Source: Allacma fusca (lineage: Eukaryota > Arthropoda > Collembola > Symphypleona > Sminthuridae). From it: a stretch of DNA of 64,000 bases. Shown piece by piece: positions 50,401 through 60,958 of this stretch. The position numbers and the translations under genes are program-made. The DNA is taken from NCBI GenBank assembly GCA_947179485.1, contig OX359247.1, positions 65,895,001-65,959,000 of the forward strand, written 5' to 3'. The notes beneath the pieces were generated by a model. That model was not told where the DNA came from, made no database searches, and saw only the letters and a program-made list of their open reading frames with translations. Numbering within the stretch: the first letter of the stretch is position 1; each line of letters begins with the position of its first letter.

Positions 50401-51947
50401 AATAATAAGTATAATTAAGTATAATATGCATAATTCATAATATTAGTGTTAGTACCTTCTAATAACACAAGACCTATAAAAATCAGAGCCACCAAAAGAT
50501 TAATAGAAATTCCGATTATCTCGCTGTATGAGACTACAAAGAGACCCAGGACATCGAAAAACACCATTCGAGTTCCTGAATGATCTACGGCTTGCAAATC
50601 CAAATTGCCGAGGTCCTGAACAATTGCCAGAACATTGTCCCCCATGTTTTGAATGCTTCCGGGAGGGATGTCAACTGCCCGGTCCCACTTCGTATGATAA
50701 ACGTAACCATTTTTAACAAAGGCCATATCCAATCCAGGAATATTTTTAAAATCCCGGAAAATGCGAAAGTCAGTATCCGAAGGAATTAGTCCAGCTTGAA
50801 ATAATTCTTCCGCAAACACAGTTGTGTAAGGATGGGGAGCTGATTTGGCATACGATTTTAAAATCCATCCATTCCCTGCATTTAATAAATCGAGTGCGAA
50901 TTTTCTATATAGTCTTAGCCCAACTGAAAATTATTAAAATGACAAAGAGAATAAATATTGCAAAGCTTTATGTTACCAAACCTGGTCCGCTTTGAAACAG
51001 AACTTCCCTTCCTCCAGAACCCGCAGCTTCTAAATTTATGAAACATCTAATATTCTGAGCCCACGGATGACCTCCCTCATCCCCTCGAATGAAACCATGA
51101 GACCCTTGAAGATACATTTCTTCGTCTCCATTAAACAAGAATACGATAGAATTCTTCAAAACCCCAGCTACATCGTTTGACTGATAATGGTACAAAGTTC
51201 GAATGACTTCAAGCATTGTCACACAACTTATCATATTGTCAGAAGCTCCAGGAGTACCGGGCTTTGTATCGAAATGACAGTTCACAAGAACGGAATCATT
51301 GGTGCCATCTTTAGGCTCCAGCTTTGCAACCACATTAGAAATCCCAGCATACACAGAAGTAAAACCAGCATTTTTGTCAACGAAAAAAGAGCCTGTTGGT
51401 CTTTGAATTGTGTACTCTAAATTAAAAAACTTGCTCCTTCCAGATTCCGTAATAGTGCTTAAGGCCTTGAGAATGTTCTGTACAGTTGTTACATCCGCTG
51501 CTTCACTTCCCGATACTCTCACCCCGACCGAAGTCAAATGTTCCAAGTCTCTCCTTGCACGTTCCTCACTAAACCTGCGAATTAAACATTATTTTCTATG
51601 CCACTTTTTGCTTTAAAATGTTAACAAATTGGGTCTGCATAATCGTAGTAATTTTACCTGATCGTAGCGTTACTCGCGTTTCTGGCTGAAACTGGTTCCG
51701 GGACCCTTGCATCCATGTACCGTGTTAAAAGCATAGACAAACCCACCACAACCACAACAATAGCATTTGACACAAACACAGAGTTCACTTGGAAATCAGA
51801 TTTCTGTAGACACCGCTTCTTTCGTTGGGACTCACCCAGGTCAATCTCAGGAGGATATTCTTGAAGAGCAAAAGCCTCGCCCTCTTCTTGTTCATCATTA
51901 TCAGCCAGAGTCACACTCCCATGTTTTCGGAATGAGATCATATTCAT
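47482..51947 (-). CDS. ERMP1: ERMP1-like endoplasmic reticulum metallopeptidase (M28), copy B, exon 4 split by a transposon
   Basis: Exons (minus): 51947-51658, 51574-50982, 50875-50456, 49709-48820 (contains the insertion 49125-49637), 48711-48362, 48275-48055, 47968-47482. Leaving out the insertion and one 8-bp duplication, the exons total 910 codons including the stop, exactly as in copy A. A membrane span in exon 1 precedes the M28 domain, with His197, Asp209, Glu248/Glu249, Glu279 and His355 as metal ligands and catalytic base by family comparison. Exons 4-5 give the membrane-spanning region; exons 6-7 the lumenal end. The family cleaves peptides inside the endoplasmic reticulum. The insertion lies after LAWGT in the first membrane segment of exon 4 and introduces a stop within a few codons. 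No convincing donor site was seen for splicing it out, so this allele is probably inactive. Confidence 0.88.
49125..49637. mobile_element. hAT-like non-autonomous element, AGTC family, inside an ERMP1 exon
   Basis: An exact 8-bp target duplication CTGTGCCC lies at 49117-49124 and 49638-49645. The ends are CAGGATCCACCAGTC and, inverted, CAGGATAGACCAGTC. Arrays of AGTCAGTCAGTC words sit at both sides (49150-49280 and 49475-49630) around an AT-rich core. 513 bp, non-coding. The intact duplication and the undisturbed flanking frame suggest a recent insertion. Confidence 0.93.
50112..50308. mobile_element. short pogo/Tigger-like MITE
   Basis: The ends are GTCAACTCTCGCTACAGGG (left) and, inverted, CAGTGTGAACTCTCGCTATA (right), followed by TA. 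AACTCTCGCTATAAGGG-type termini are typical of pogo-related elements, which duplicate TA. Internal ATCCCTTA words are present. It lies in intron 3 of ERMP1 copy B. Confidence 0.6.
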
Positions 51948-53065
51948 TTTGACAATGTTCTAAAGACAAGATTTTTCTATGGATACAGTGATCAAGTATT
52001 TTTCACCAAGAGTAATTAATGCTCACAAGCTACATTAGCTCACGTTTAATTAATGAGTGGATATATTGCTAAATGGCATTTATAACAACATAGTGGTTCA
52101 TGAGACAGCTGAACCACAATACAAATTTATTATAATAAACTCAACTGGCTTTTGCGTTAGTGACCTCAAATTCCATGTAATCTACAGAATATTAGAACTC
52201 AACTAATCTGATATCATTTTCTTGAAGTAAATTTTCATAAAGTTCCACGATATTTTCGTCAATGTCAACGATATCTTAACTGTTTAAGAAATTTGTAGGT
52301 AATGGGTCAGTGAACATGTGAATAACACACGGGGAAACTACAGATAGATGTAAGGTTTTGTAAGTAAATTAAATGTGTCTGTTGCACAAGTCAAAATATG
52401 ATCACGTCATGCTTGTCTGTAATTTGAATGATTTTTGTGAGAAATTTTAACCATTCCATAGGACCCAACAAACTCTTAAGAAATTAAATATAAATTATTT
52501 ATGAATGTTCCTTTCTATCAAGACGGTAAAAACAATATGAAATAAATAATTTACTGTGCATATATTTACTTGTTTCTCATATTATTTAATCCCAAATTAC
52601 GAACCATAAAATTTGCTATTTGCTATCACTTTAAAGAACAGAATGGGTTTGCCGGTTTAAGTCATATTTCCCCAAGGAAAACACTTTCTATTGTTGTCTA
52701 GTATTTCATTGTTGTGGCATTCAGAGGTGATGGATTGGATTGTTACCATTGTTACAGGCTACAGCTTACAAGTTCTTTTTCTTGGCAATCAAATGCACAC
52801 AGCCTTTAATTTAGCTTCTAAACGTTGGTTCCTGTATCTTCTCGACCCTGTGGTATCCAAGCCAGGATGTTCAGCATGACATTCTTGAATGTGAGTATAA
52901 GTAATTATGTCAGAGATCTCTCCATATAAGAGCACCCCCAAAGGAAAGATAGTGTTGCCCGTGTAAGCGGGAAAATTAACATTGTGGCTTAATATAATGG
53001 GAATGTGTGTAAAACAAATTATCCTGGTTGAGAAAATGTGCGTTTGAGAGACTCTCTCATAGGGC
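51948..53065. other. 5' flank of ERMP1-B and intergenic DNA
   Basis: No gene was recognised. The open frame at 52691-52879 (plus) has no recognisable content. The region should include the promoter of ERMP1 copy B. Confidence 0.4.
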
Positions 53066-54082
53066 CAGAGCTTCTACCGGGGACGGGACGTCGGGACACT
53101 GGACGGACCGGGACAAAACAATTGTTCCCATGTCGTATTCGGGACGGGACGGGGACAAAAATAATTGTCCCCGTTATATTCGGGACGGGACGGGGACACA
53201 AAAAATTGTCCCCATTATTTTCGGGACGGGACAGGGACAAAAATAATTGTCCCCATTATTTTCGGGACGGGATATGCTTTTTGGTCGTGTGTATAACGGG
53301 ACGGGACGAGCAAGCATAGCAGAGCAAGGATAACGTTTCAGCTTTTAATGATCATGAGTAAACTATTCTGTGAGCACTATTTCACTTAATGTAAAACATT
53401 CGATTTTAGGTTGTACAAANNNNNNNNNNNNNNNNNNNNNNNNNNNNNNNNNNNNNNNNNNNNNNNNNNNNNNNNNNNNNNNNNNNNNNNNNNNNNNNNN
53501 NNNNNNNNNNNNNNNNNNNNNNNNNNNNNNNNNNNNNNNNNNNNNNNNNNNNNNNNNNNNNNNNNNNNNNNNNNNNNNNNNNNNNNNNNNNNNNNNNNNN
53601 NNNNNNNNNNNNNNNNNNNTAGAGTAGTAATAATTTTTGAAACCTGGCCATAGTTTAAGCTGCCTTAAGAAGGAATATTGGAACTACGATTCAATAATTG
53701 TGTTTTTTATGTTTTTGGTACAAATATTTTTTGTACGAATTTTCCCGCATGTTCCGATTTTCGGTATGAGAATGTCGACAACTGTTTTGAGTAATTATCG
53801 GGACGGGACAGGAATTTTGTTCACATGTTCTGATTTTCGGGACCGGGGACAACGTTTTTAAAAAATTTGGGGACAGGACGGGGACAAGGTTTTTGCCCCC
53901 ATGTCCCGACTTTCGGGAAGGGACTGGGGACAACGTTTTTTTAATTTTTTGGGGACGGGACGGGGACATGATTTTTCTCACCGTGTCCCGATTCTCGGGA
54001 CGGGACTGGGGACAAAGGTTTTGAAAAAATATCGGGACGGGACGGGGACGGGACAGGAATTTTGTCCCCAATAGAAGCTCTA
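53066..54082. mobile_element. hAT-like non-autonomous element, GGGACGGGAC family, containing the assembly gap
   Basis: The ends are CAGAGCTTCTACCGGGGAC and, inverted, TAGAGCTTCTATTGGGGAC. The flanks CATAGGGC (53058-53065) and CATAGGAC (54083-54090) match at seven of eight bases. Long arrays of CGGGACGGGACGGGGAC words lie inside both ends. The 200-N gap falls in the core, so the true length is unknown and the gap probably results from this repeat. It lies 109 bp from the stop codon of the cholesterol oxidase gene. Confidence 0.88.
53420..53619. other. assembly gap (200 N)
   Basis: Exactly 200 undetermined bases, a round number that suggests a placeholder size. Open frames running across it are meaningless. 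Confidence 0.98.
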
Positions 54083-54163
54083 CATAGGACGACAGTTTCG
54101 ACCTGACGAATGTAGAAAGAAACTAACTATTAACGAACGGATAAGTCACAAGATTTGCAAAAT

Positions 54164-54169
54164 TTTATT
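54164..54169 (-). terminator. polyadenylation signal of the cholesterol oxidase gene
   Basis: AATAAA on the minus strand, about 23 bases beyond the TGA stop at 54192-54194. It supports eukaryotic expression of the gene. Confidence 0.5.
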
Positions 54170-54191
54170 TCATTTCACACATTTGAAACTC

Positions 54192-55949
54192 TCATACAAA
54201 ATATTCTCTGGTGAAGTCATTTGTAAAAACAAAATAAGGGTCGTACTCTTCCATTGTGTCCATAGAGTATTTGTAATTAGCTAATGGTAAACTGTTCTTC
54301 ACTTGCTCATCAAAAAACCTTTTATTTGTCCATGGCCCATCACTAGTGAGAGCCCAACCTTTCGACCACTCGACTCTAGTCACAGCCCGCTGACCATTAA
54401 ACGTACGAAATAGGAACTCTTCGAATTCCTGCAAAAACGAACCACAAGATGGGGATTTGATATACGTAGAGAGAGCCACCCAAACGGCTGTATCAAAGTT
54501 ACTGCCATCTACAAGCTGTACCGAAGACAAAGCTGCACCTACTGCCCCTTCAATGAGAACATCCTCCGGAGTATCTAATCCGGTTATCCGAATTTCAATA
54601 GGACCGTTTATTGGGTACAAGTCCCGTGCCTCATAGCTTAATAATAAGCTATTGAAAAATACGTATATTTCGTGCACAACCCTTTGAACACTAGCTCGAT
54701 CGGTTACTACTGCGTAGCCATTCTCATGATATCTTAGCGTTGAAGTTTTCACGTATAAAAGTGTATTTTTACTGGAACCCCAAATGTCAAAACTGGACGT
54801 GGCTACTAGGCCGGCTACGGTACATGCATATTGGGTCTTTCCAATGAGTCTCGTGAAATTGTAAAGGTGGTGCTCCATCATAGCTTTAATCACCAAAGAA
54901 ACAGATTCAGGGATAGAATTTGTGAAGGGATAATTGTAAGGACTAATGACTTCCCGGGACAGCCGTGGCTTCACAGGTTCAACGCTCCAAACTTTCAACC
55001 ATGGATGAGTGGTGAATGGGAACAGGATGACTTCAAGTCTGCCATACATATTGAGCATTCTTGAAATTGAATTTGCACCTTCAGAAGCTGCAAAAAGTTT
55101 TGAAGCTGGAATATCAATGTAACTTCGGCATCGAAGGTACTGCAAAGGGCCAGCTCTTAAAGTAAAATTGGTTACAAACGTACGACCGAGATTTATTAAC
55201 AAAGCTTTAGCCTCTGGTTCGGAGCGTGTGAATTCCTTGAGTGTATATTTTCCCAAGCTCTTGTTGTAAACTACGGCTGTGAAGGATATGATGAGGTTGC
55301 TCAGGGAACCAAAACTGTGACCTTTTGATAATGTTTCACCTGTGGCTGGAACCCCAGTACCATGTCCTCCAACTGCAAGTACACCTCCAATGGTCATGTT
55401 TCCTGGGGCAGGGAAAGATAGCAGGCCTAAATTTCTACCTTCTAATTTTTGCAGTACGTGTTCCATTAAAACGCCAGGTTCTGACCAAAAGAATGAATCC
55501 TCAGGTCTGGTGCTGCTCACTTCAATTTTATTCAGGGCCGAAGTTTTCAGAAGAATCACTCTTGCGGGCTGGTGAGGAAAAAGTTGTTGCACAATGGTTT
55601 CATTTCCTATTCCACAGCTGAAGAGAGTTGGATGGTGCTCTGAATCTGCTAATGTCAAAGGTGACCAGTTGTGCATGTTTCCGCTGGCGTGAAGATCATA
55701 TTTGTTAAACATTGCCCAATTTGCAGCCGCAACTACTTCATTCCCATTTTCAGGATAAGCTGTCCAAACCGAGCATTTTACGATGTCATGAGCCCAGTTT
55801 GAAAAAATTGTTAAGGAGAGTTTCAGCGGAAACCCCGTTGGAGGCTTCAAATCAGCCCCGAAAAATGATAGTGCTTCTTCAGTCACAATATTTGTATCTG
55901 CCGGTAATAAATGCACCCACAAACTTAAGTACATTTTGACTCGGATCAT
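54192..55949 (-). CDS. class II (covalent FAD) cholesterol oxidase, VAO family, intronless
   Basis: One uninterrupted 585-codon frame. From memory it aligns along its length with Brevibacterium sterolicum type II cholesterol oxidase (about 600 residues), which oxidises and isomerises 3-beta-hydroxysterols. Residues about 55-270 are the FAD-binding PCMH fold: GNMHNWSPLT places His93 at the covalent FAD histidine, and FPAPGNMTIGGVLAVGGHG (179-197) follows. Residues about 271-540 are the cholesterol-oxidase substrate domain: PYNYPFTNSIPE, NGPIEIRITGLD with Glu452 and Arg454 at the family's gate/active-site pair, VEWSKGWAL, then DPYFVFTNDF. Start at 55949: an in-frame TAG lies three codons upstream. 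A leader is not obvious (MYLSLWVHLL is short), yet six N-X-S/T sequons (94, 116, 184, 229, 261, 364) fit a secreted protein. An unseen upstream exon with a signal peptide is possible. All flanking genes except the small E2 have introns; transfer from bacteria is the likeliest origin. Confidence 0.92.
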   Translation of the reverse strand: MIRVKMYLSLWVHLLPADTNIVTEEALSFFGADLKPPTGFPLKLSLTIFSNWAHDIVKCSVWTAYPENGNEVVAAANWAMFNKYDLHASGNMHNWSPLTLADSEHHPTLFSCGIGNETIVQQLFPHQPARVILLKTSALNKIEVSSTRPEDSFFWSEPGVLMEHVLQKLEGRNLGLLSFPAPGNMTIGGVLAVGGHGTGVPATGETLSKGHSFGSLSNLIISFTAVVYNKSLGKYTLKEFTRSEPEAKALLINLGRTFVTNFTLRAGPLQYLRCRSYIDIPASKLFAASEGANSISRMLNMYGRLEVILFPFTTHPWLKVWSVEPVKPRLSREVISPYNYPFTNSIPESVSLVIKAMMEHHLYNFTRLIGKTQYACTVAGLVATSSFDIWGSSKNTLLYVKTSTLRYHENGYAVVTDRASVQRVVHEIYVFFNSLLLSYEARDLYPINGPIEIRITGLDTPEDVLIEGAVGAALSSVQLVDGSNFDTAVWVALSTYIKSPSCGSFLQEFEEFLFRTFNGQRAVTRVEWSKGWALTSDGPWTNKRFFDEQVKNSLPLANYKYSMDTMEEYDPYFVFTNDFTREYFV

Positions 55950-57344
55950 CCCCTTCTAGCTCATACAGACAATACAGTTGTATTCGTATTTAATTATTAA
56001 CAATCCTTCATGCCATGGATTATCAACCATACTCTGCAAATAATAGAGTGACTCATGCACTATACGATTCACCATATTTTTGTTTTGCTACAAACAAAAT
56101 TTTTGGAAGAATAAAAGTTTGTTTGAAAAAATTTTTTGCTGCTCAAAATGTGATCCTGTGCAGTTTTTGTAGATTTTACTACTGACGAGGTATTTTTCAA
56201 AGCTTGCAACCTGTTTCTCTACTGACCACATTTCTCTGCATTTACATAGTTATATCAGCTATAGTTCACTACAAAGGCCATAAAATGTGCTAAAAACAAG
56301 AATCAAAGCATATTCTGAAAAATATTTTGTGTAAGAAGGCAAAATTTTTATTTTAGAAATCTTCAAAAATCCCCATATTAACCCAAAAGTTGACCAAGGT
56401 TAATGAACATAATTTTAGAAATTCTGGATAAAAATTTATCGAATACTATGGGAATTATATAGTGTATCAGGCACTCCCTTGTGTATTCTGTATGGTGACA
56501 AATGAAATGAGCCACTCTGTATATGAACATGCATGAGTTTATTTTTATGATAAATATAATTATATGTTATATAATATTTATTATTTTAAAAACAAGGCTG
56601 AAAAGACGATTTACTTACCAGAACGAATTTTTACGAAAACACTAAATATGATTATGAGATATCCCGGGACAAACATTTTGAGGAAGTTAATATTGATCAA
56701 ATTTGTACTTACAAGTTATTATTTGTGGAGTTTGTCTCTCAATAAAAATTTAAATTGGAACTTCAAAAATAAATAAACTAGTTGAACAAGTCCTTTTACA
56801 AAACTTGCGTACTTGAGTATTCATTGTCAGTGACCTTTTGGAGTATCATAATGGAAATGGGCACACAGAGACTTTTCCGTTATGCTATAAATATATAAGT
56901 ATTTTTTACAACAAAAGGTTCACCTCGGGGATTATCTTAAAATAGTAAAGAATGAATGATGATTTATTTTGTTTCCACGCTATACCTACAAATCATACAA
57001 ATAGAAAGTGAAGTTACTATTTGTCTACATATGTATATATGTACATTCATACGTACGTTATTTTCCCGAAAGGGTGTTTTGAAACTAACTCACTGGATTT
57101 TAAAATGTTTGAGTTACATGACTTTTAATGAAGTACATTAGACATACGTACAAAAGTAATTACACACTACAAAATACATATATCCGCCTATTTTAATTTG
57201 TGATGACAGTGATGACTTCAAATTTGCACCATCTAAAATATTTGTTAGATTCTTGTTCTCATCTTTACCCCAACGTATTATTTTAAGTTATTAATATTAG
57301 TAGAAAATTCAGACTGCTCTGGCTCTCAAAGAGCTGAAGCCCAA
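55950..57344. other. intergenic spacer
   Basis: AT-rich DNA between the cholesterol oxidase start and the 3' end of the USP gene. No gene, transposon end or upstream exon was identified. Confidence 0.45.
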
Positions 57345-60300
57345 TTAAACCGCTGTTGAATAAACTGCACGTTTGGGTACATTATTCTGAAAAAAGTTGG
57401 AAGCCTGCACTTTTAACTATTTTAGAATTCGTCAGTTTTCCTGTTAAATGTGCTACGATTGTTTTGCTTACCTCCTGTGGATAATAAATGTAAGCACAAG
57501 CATTTTCCAAGACGTATTTTAAGTCCGTTTTATGTTGCAATGACACTGCTGGATGGTTTAGCATCTTCAGATCTTGTTCAAGGCTCACAACTGTCGTAAC
57601 CTGCATGAAAAAGTTAATATATGTATATTGCTTATATCGTAAGTACATACATAAATTCATATGTGCTCTGCTACGCTCCTGTATAGTAAGTACTTCAATA
57701 GTAAGCAGTACACATGACTTTGGTAACCTTTGAATAAGAATCGGTAGTGGATGAACTCGGGTCAAATTTTATCCAATTTGCTGTGTGCTCATTAAATTTA
57801 CGCACATATACAAAATGACCTCCGTCCTGTCTCTTGCACAGTACCGCTAGAATCACTAGCACTTTGTTCCCGATAGCTATTGACAGAGCGCAAACAGTGA
57901 GCCAAAATCAGAGGTCCTTCAGGAGTTTAAAAAATTCCAATTGAAGATAATATTTAGAAAGAATAAAACATACACATATCACTAGAGTCCAAGTTGATTG
58001 AAATACTGGGAACAATGTGGTAACACGGATTAGAACTATCCCGACATATTATTAGAGCTGGACGAGGCACCTCTGAAAATTTAGTATTGCTCTGTTCCAT
58101 ACTTTCAGCCAGAATATTTTGTGTGCTGTCATACCCAAATGTTTTGGTTGTTCTTAAAACATACACGAAATCTTCTTGGCCACGAATAAAAGGACATGTT
58201 TGCAGAGACACGTGAAATAACAATCGGATGGCTTCAGCTATATCTGGTGTTTAATCAAACAATAAATTTAAACACTTGCGATATGGCAAAAAAATAACGG
58301 TATATTTTCAAAAACATATACAATAATAATTATTAGATTTACCTAAATCTGAATCGTGGCCCTTGACCCTACAATCTAACTGTAACCTTAAGTCTTTAAT
58401 TTGATTCTCAAAGATCTGAAAGTCACACTTTGAAGCACTTCTTCTCAAATTATTAGCTATGGCTTGCAACATCGAACGAATTGAAACATCGTCAAAACCG
58501 TCATCTTCAAAGTTGTGGTCGCTATGATTCCTTGTTAACAAATGATTGTCAAAGATATTTGTGTGAGCTAACATAGCGTATAAAAGGGTTTGTAAGCCAG
58601 AGTTGCTTGATTGAGTTTCCTTTCTGCCTGGAACCTGCTGCAGCTCTGAGTAGCGTAATGTTATTTTGAACAGTAATGTCTATTAAATTTGTGCATCTTT
58701 GTTGAAGTTAAAATAATTAATAATGATTTTAATGATTAAGCTTAAATATATTATATAATTAATATTGTAGATAATTATATTATTGTTTAATATTTACTAT
58801 AACTATCACAATAAATGTATCTGTGCATACCAATTTTGTCTGGTTTCATCCCGTCTCCTGATATTTGTTTGTTTTGAACACGAACTACAGCCTTCAGTTC
58901 GATGGGTAGCCCTTTAGTGGGGATGGTTCCAGCCGACATGACAGTTTTTGAAATATTTTTGGAATTTTGTCGAAAAGAAGTACACAAAGTCTCGGGCATT
59001 GCCTTTAAACATTTAATGTTGTCATGAAAAATTTTCTCAGAACTCTCCAATGATGGGCTTTGACTCTGACTGTCTCGTTTTCCAATGCAAGACGATCCCA
59101 TTAGTAGCACTTTTGTCTGTCTCAAGGTCCTCGGGGTCAACTGGAATTTTTTACAGATTTACCCAGCTCACTCAAGAGTAATTATTTACGTTTAAATCAA
59201 CCTTGTTCAAATACTGAATAACACTTGTAAACATTCGTAAGGCAAATAGTTATTGTATTAATTACGTATACATATTTACATGAGCTTTATAGTAAATAGA
59301 AAGCAATCATTTCAGGATTTAAGAGGAATGTCTTATACCTTAATAAGTACACGCTGGTTCAAATATTGTATATCCGATTTAACGGCATAAATGCAGAAGA
59401 AAATATTTTTTATCAAATGTCTGAACTCTCTGGAAGTATCAGCCATATCGGAAATTTTAGCTGGATTTTCTTCAGCCATCGCAATACTTTTCTCTAGCTC
59501 TGGAATAGCTTTGACCTGGATAGATTGATAGGTAGATATAAAGGTTAAAGTACTTTATCCCATATAATTTATGCTATTCTATAGTGTATACGGTAATAAA
59601 ACTTGTTTTACCGTTGGTCCTAGAGAATCATAATAGAACCATTGAGTAGCACAATTTTGATTGATGTAGCGCAAATAAGTTGTGTAATGGCTGGACTGAA
59701 AGCATATAACTCCAAGGAGCTCCAGCTCAGGGTAATCAGATTCTTCAAAAATAGCGTGACATAGGATTAAGCTTTAAGTAATAGGTTCAGTTTAATAGCT
59801 CTAAAAGAATAATAATGTGTTAAAACATATGTACTTTACCAGTTTCCATGCAGTTGGATAAGTGAAGCGATAGATTGGGAACGATGTACTCCGTGCCCTG
59901 CAACTTTCCATTGAACACGGGCATTTTAATAAGAAATGCCGTTTCAATAGACCGGAGCTTCAAACCCATGTATTCCATACTTGCATTGACAAGTGTTTCT
60001 ACGTTTTTGTCTTTTGAGGTGAGTTTCCTGTCCTTGGACAGTAGGATCTGATGATAAAAACCCTGTCCCGTCTTATATTTAAAGAAAGGATTACACTGCA
60101 AAACTCCAGGCCCAAGCAAGACTGTCAGGAAATGCCCTACATCTAAAAAAGTGTAGTAAACATGTCTCGTAGTTACATCATTGCTTTTTTTTAAATTTCA
60201 GTTAAAAAATTTATAAATAATCATTTCAGTGGAGATTTTGACGGATTGCTGACAATAATAAGGAAATATAAGTATCGTCAAAATCAATACTCATGATATC

Positions 60301-60819
60301 CTTTTGATCCATACCATCTTTGTGAAAGAAAAATTTTAGTAGAGATTAATTTTGATTTGTAAATTACTTCGCAGTTTTCCTTCGTTATCTTTTAGCTATA
60401 GTCTCGGAAATGCATTACCCATTAAATCTCCTAAAATATTTGGCTCAATCTCGGCAAGTTTTAGACGCATTTGGGAAACAAACATATGTGGACAGCCATA
60501 TGGTGGCGTTCGGATCTTGTGCACAATTTTTCTTAAATCATTTTGGATTACATGAGCAAATTCATTGTGAACTTCCCTCAGGAGTATGTTCTTGTCGAAG
60601 GTACGGGTGACGTAGAATAGGCTCATGAGTAAAGATTCAATGTAACAGGAATTTCGATAGTATTGAATTCCTTTACATGTACCTGAAACTGAGTAAAGAA
60701 AAAATGTTTGGCTTGTAGTTATTAATTTATTCAATATTGTTTTTAAAAACATTTTTCCTTTATTCTGCTATCAACTTACGACAGTTGAAGATTCTTTCTG
60801 TTTCAGATTCTTCACTCAT
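57345..60819 (-). CDS. CYLD-like protein with tandem USP domains, one active-type and one Cys-less
   Basis: Exons (minus): 60819-60780, 60688-60419, 60142-59840, 59742-59612, 59515-59339, 59140-58831, 58645-58343, 58243-57983, 57876-57728, 57600-57472, 57386-57345; all in phase, 704 residues. Module 1 (about 14-306) has the CYLD-type Cys box KGIQYYRNSCYIES (Cys28), AFLIKMPVF, His223 in SSHYTTYLR and Asp243 in FYYDS: a full deubiquitinase triad. Module 2 (about 411-700) repeats the pattern: TQSSNSGLQTLLYAML with Gly427 at the Cys position, PALIICR..YHIVPSISINL, GGHFVYVR (His619) and KFDPS (Asp637), ending ACAYIYYPQ. Neither module has the zinc B-box insert of vertebrate CYLD, and no CAP-Gly domain is visible. 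CYLD-type enzymes remove Lys63 and linear ubiquitin chains. The start is uncertain: the frame is open upstream to a possible acceptor at 60868, so more N-terminal exons may exist. Exon 2 has alternative AG sites 6 bases apart. Confidence 0.8.
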
Positions 60820-60958
60820 TTTAATTACCCTCCACTCATATACTAATGGAATAATAGCTTTGACAATCTGTAACAATCAAGTTAACTAAGGTAAAAAAAT
60901 CACATTATGCACCTTATCACAAATTACATAATAATAAATGACACTATTATATTATATC

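Noticed and set aside
53019-54071. Arg/Gly/Pro-rich open frames, including ones across the N gap
   Set aside because: They are translations of GGGACGGGAC words or of undetermined bases.
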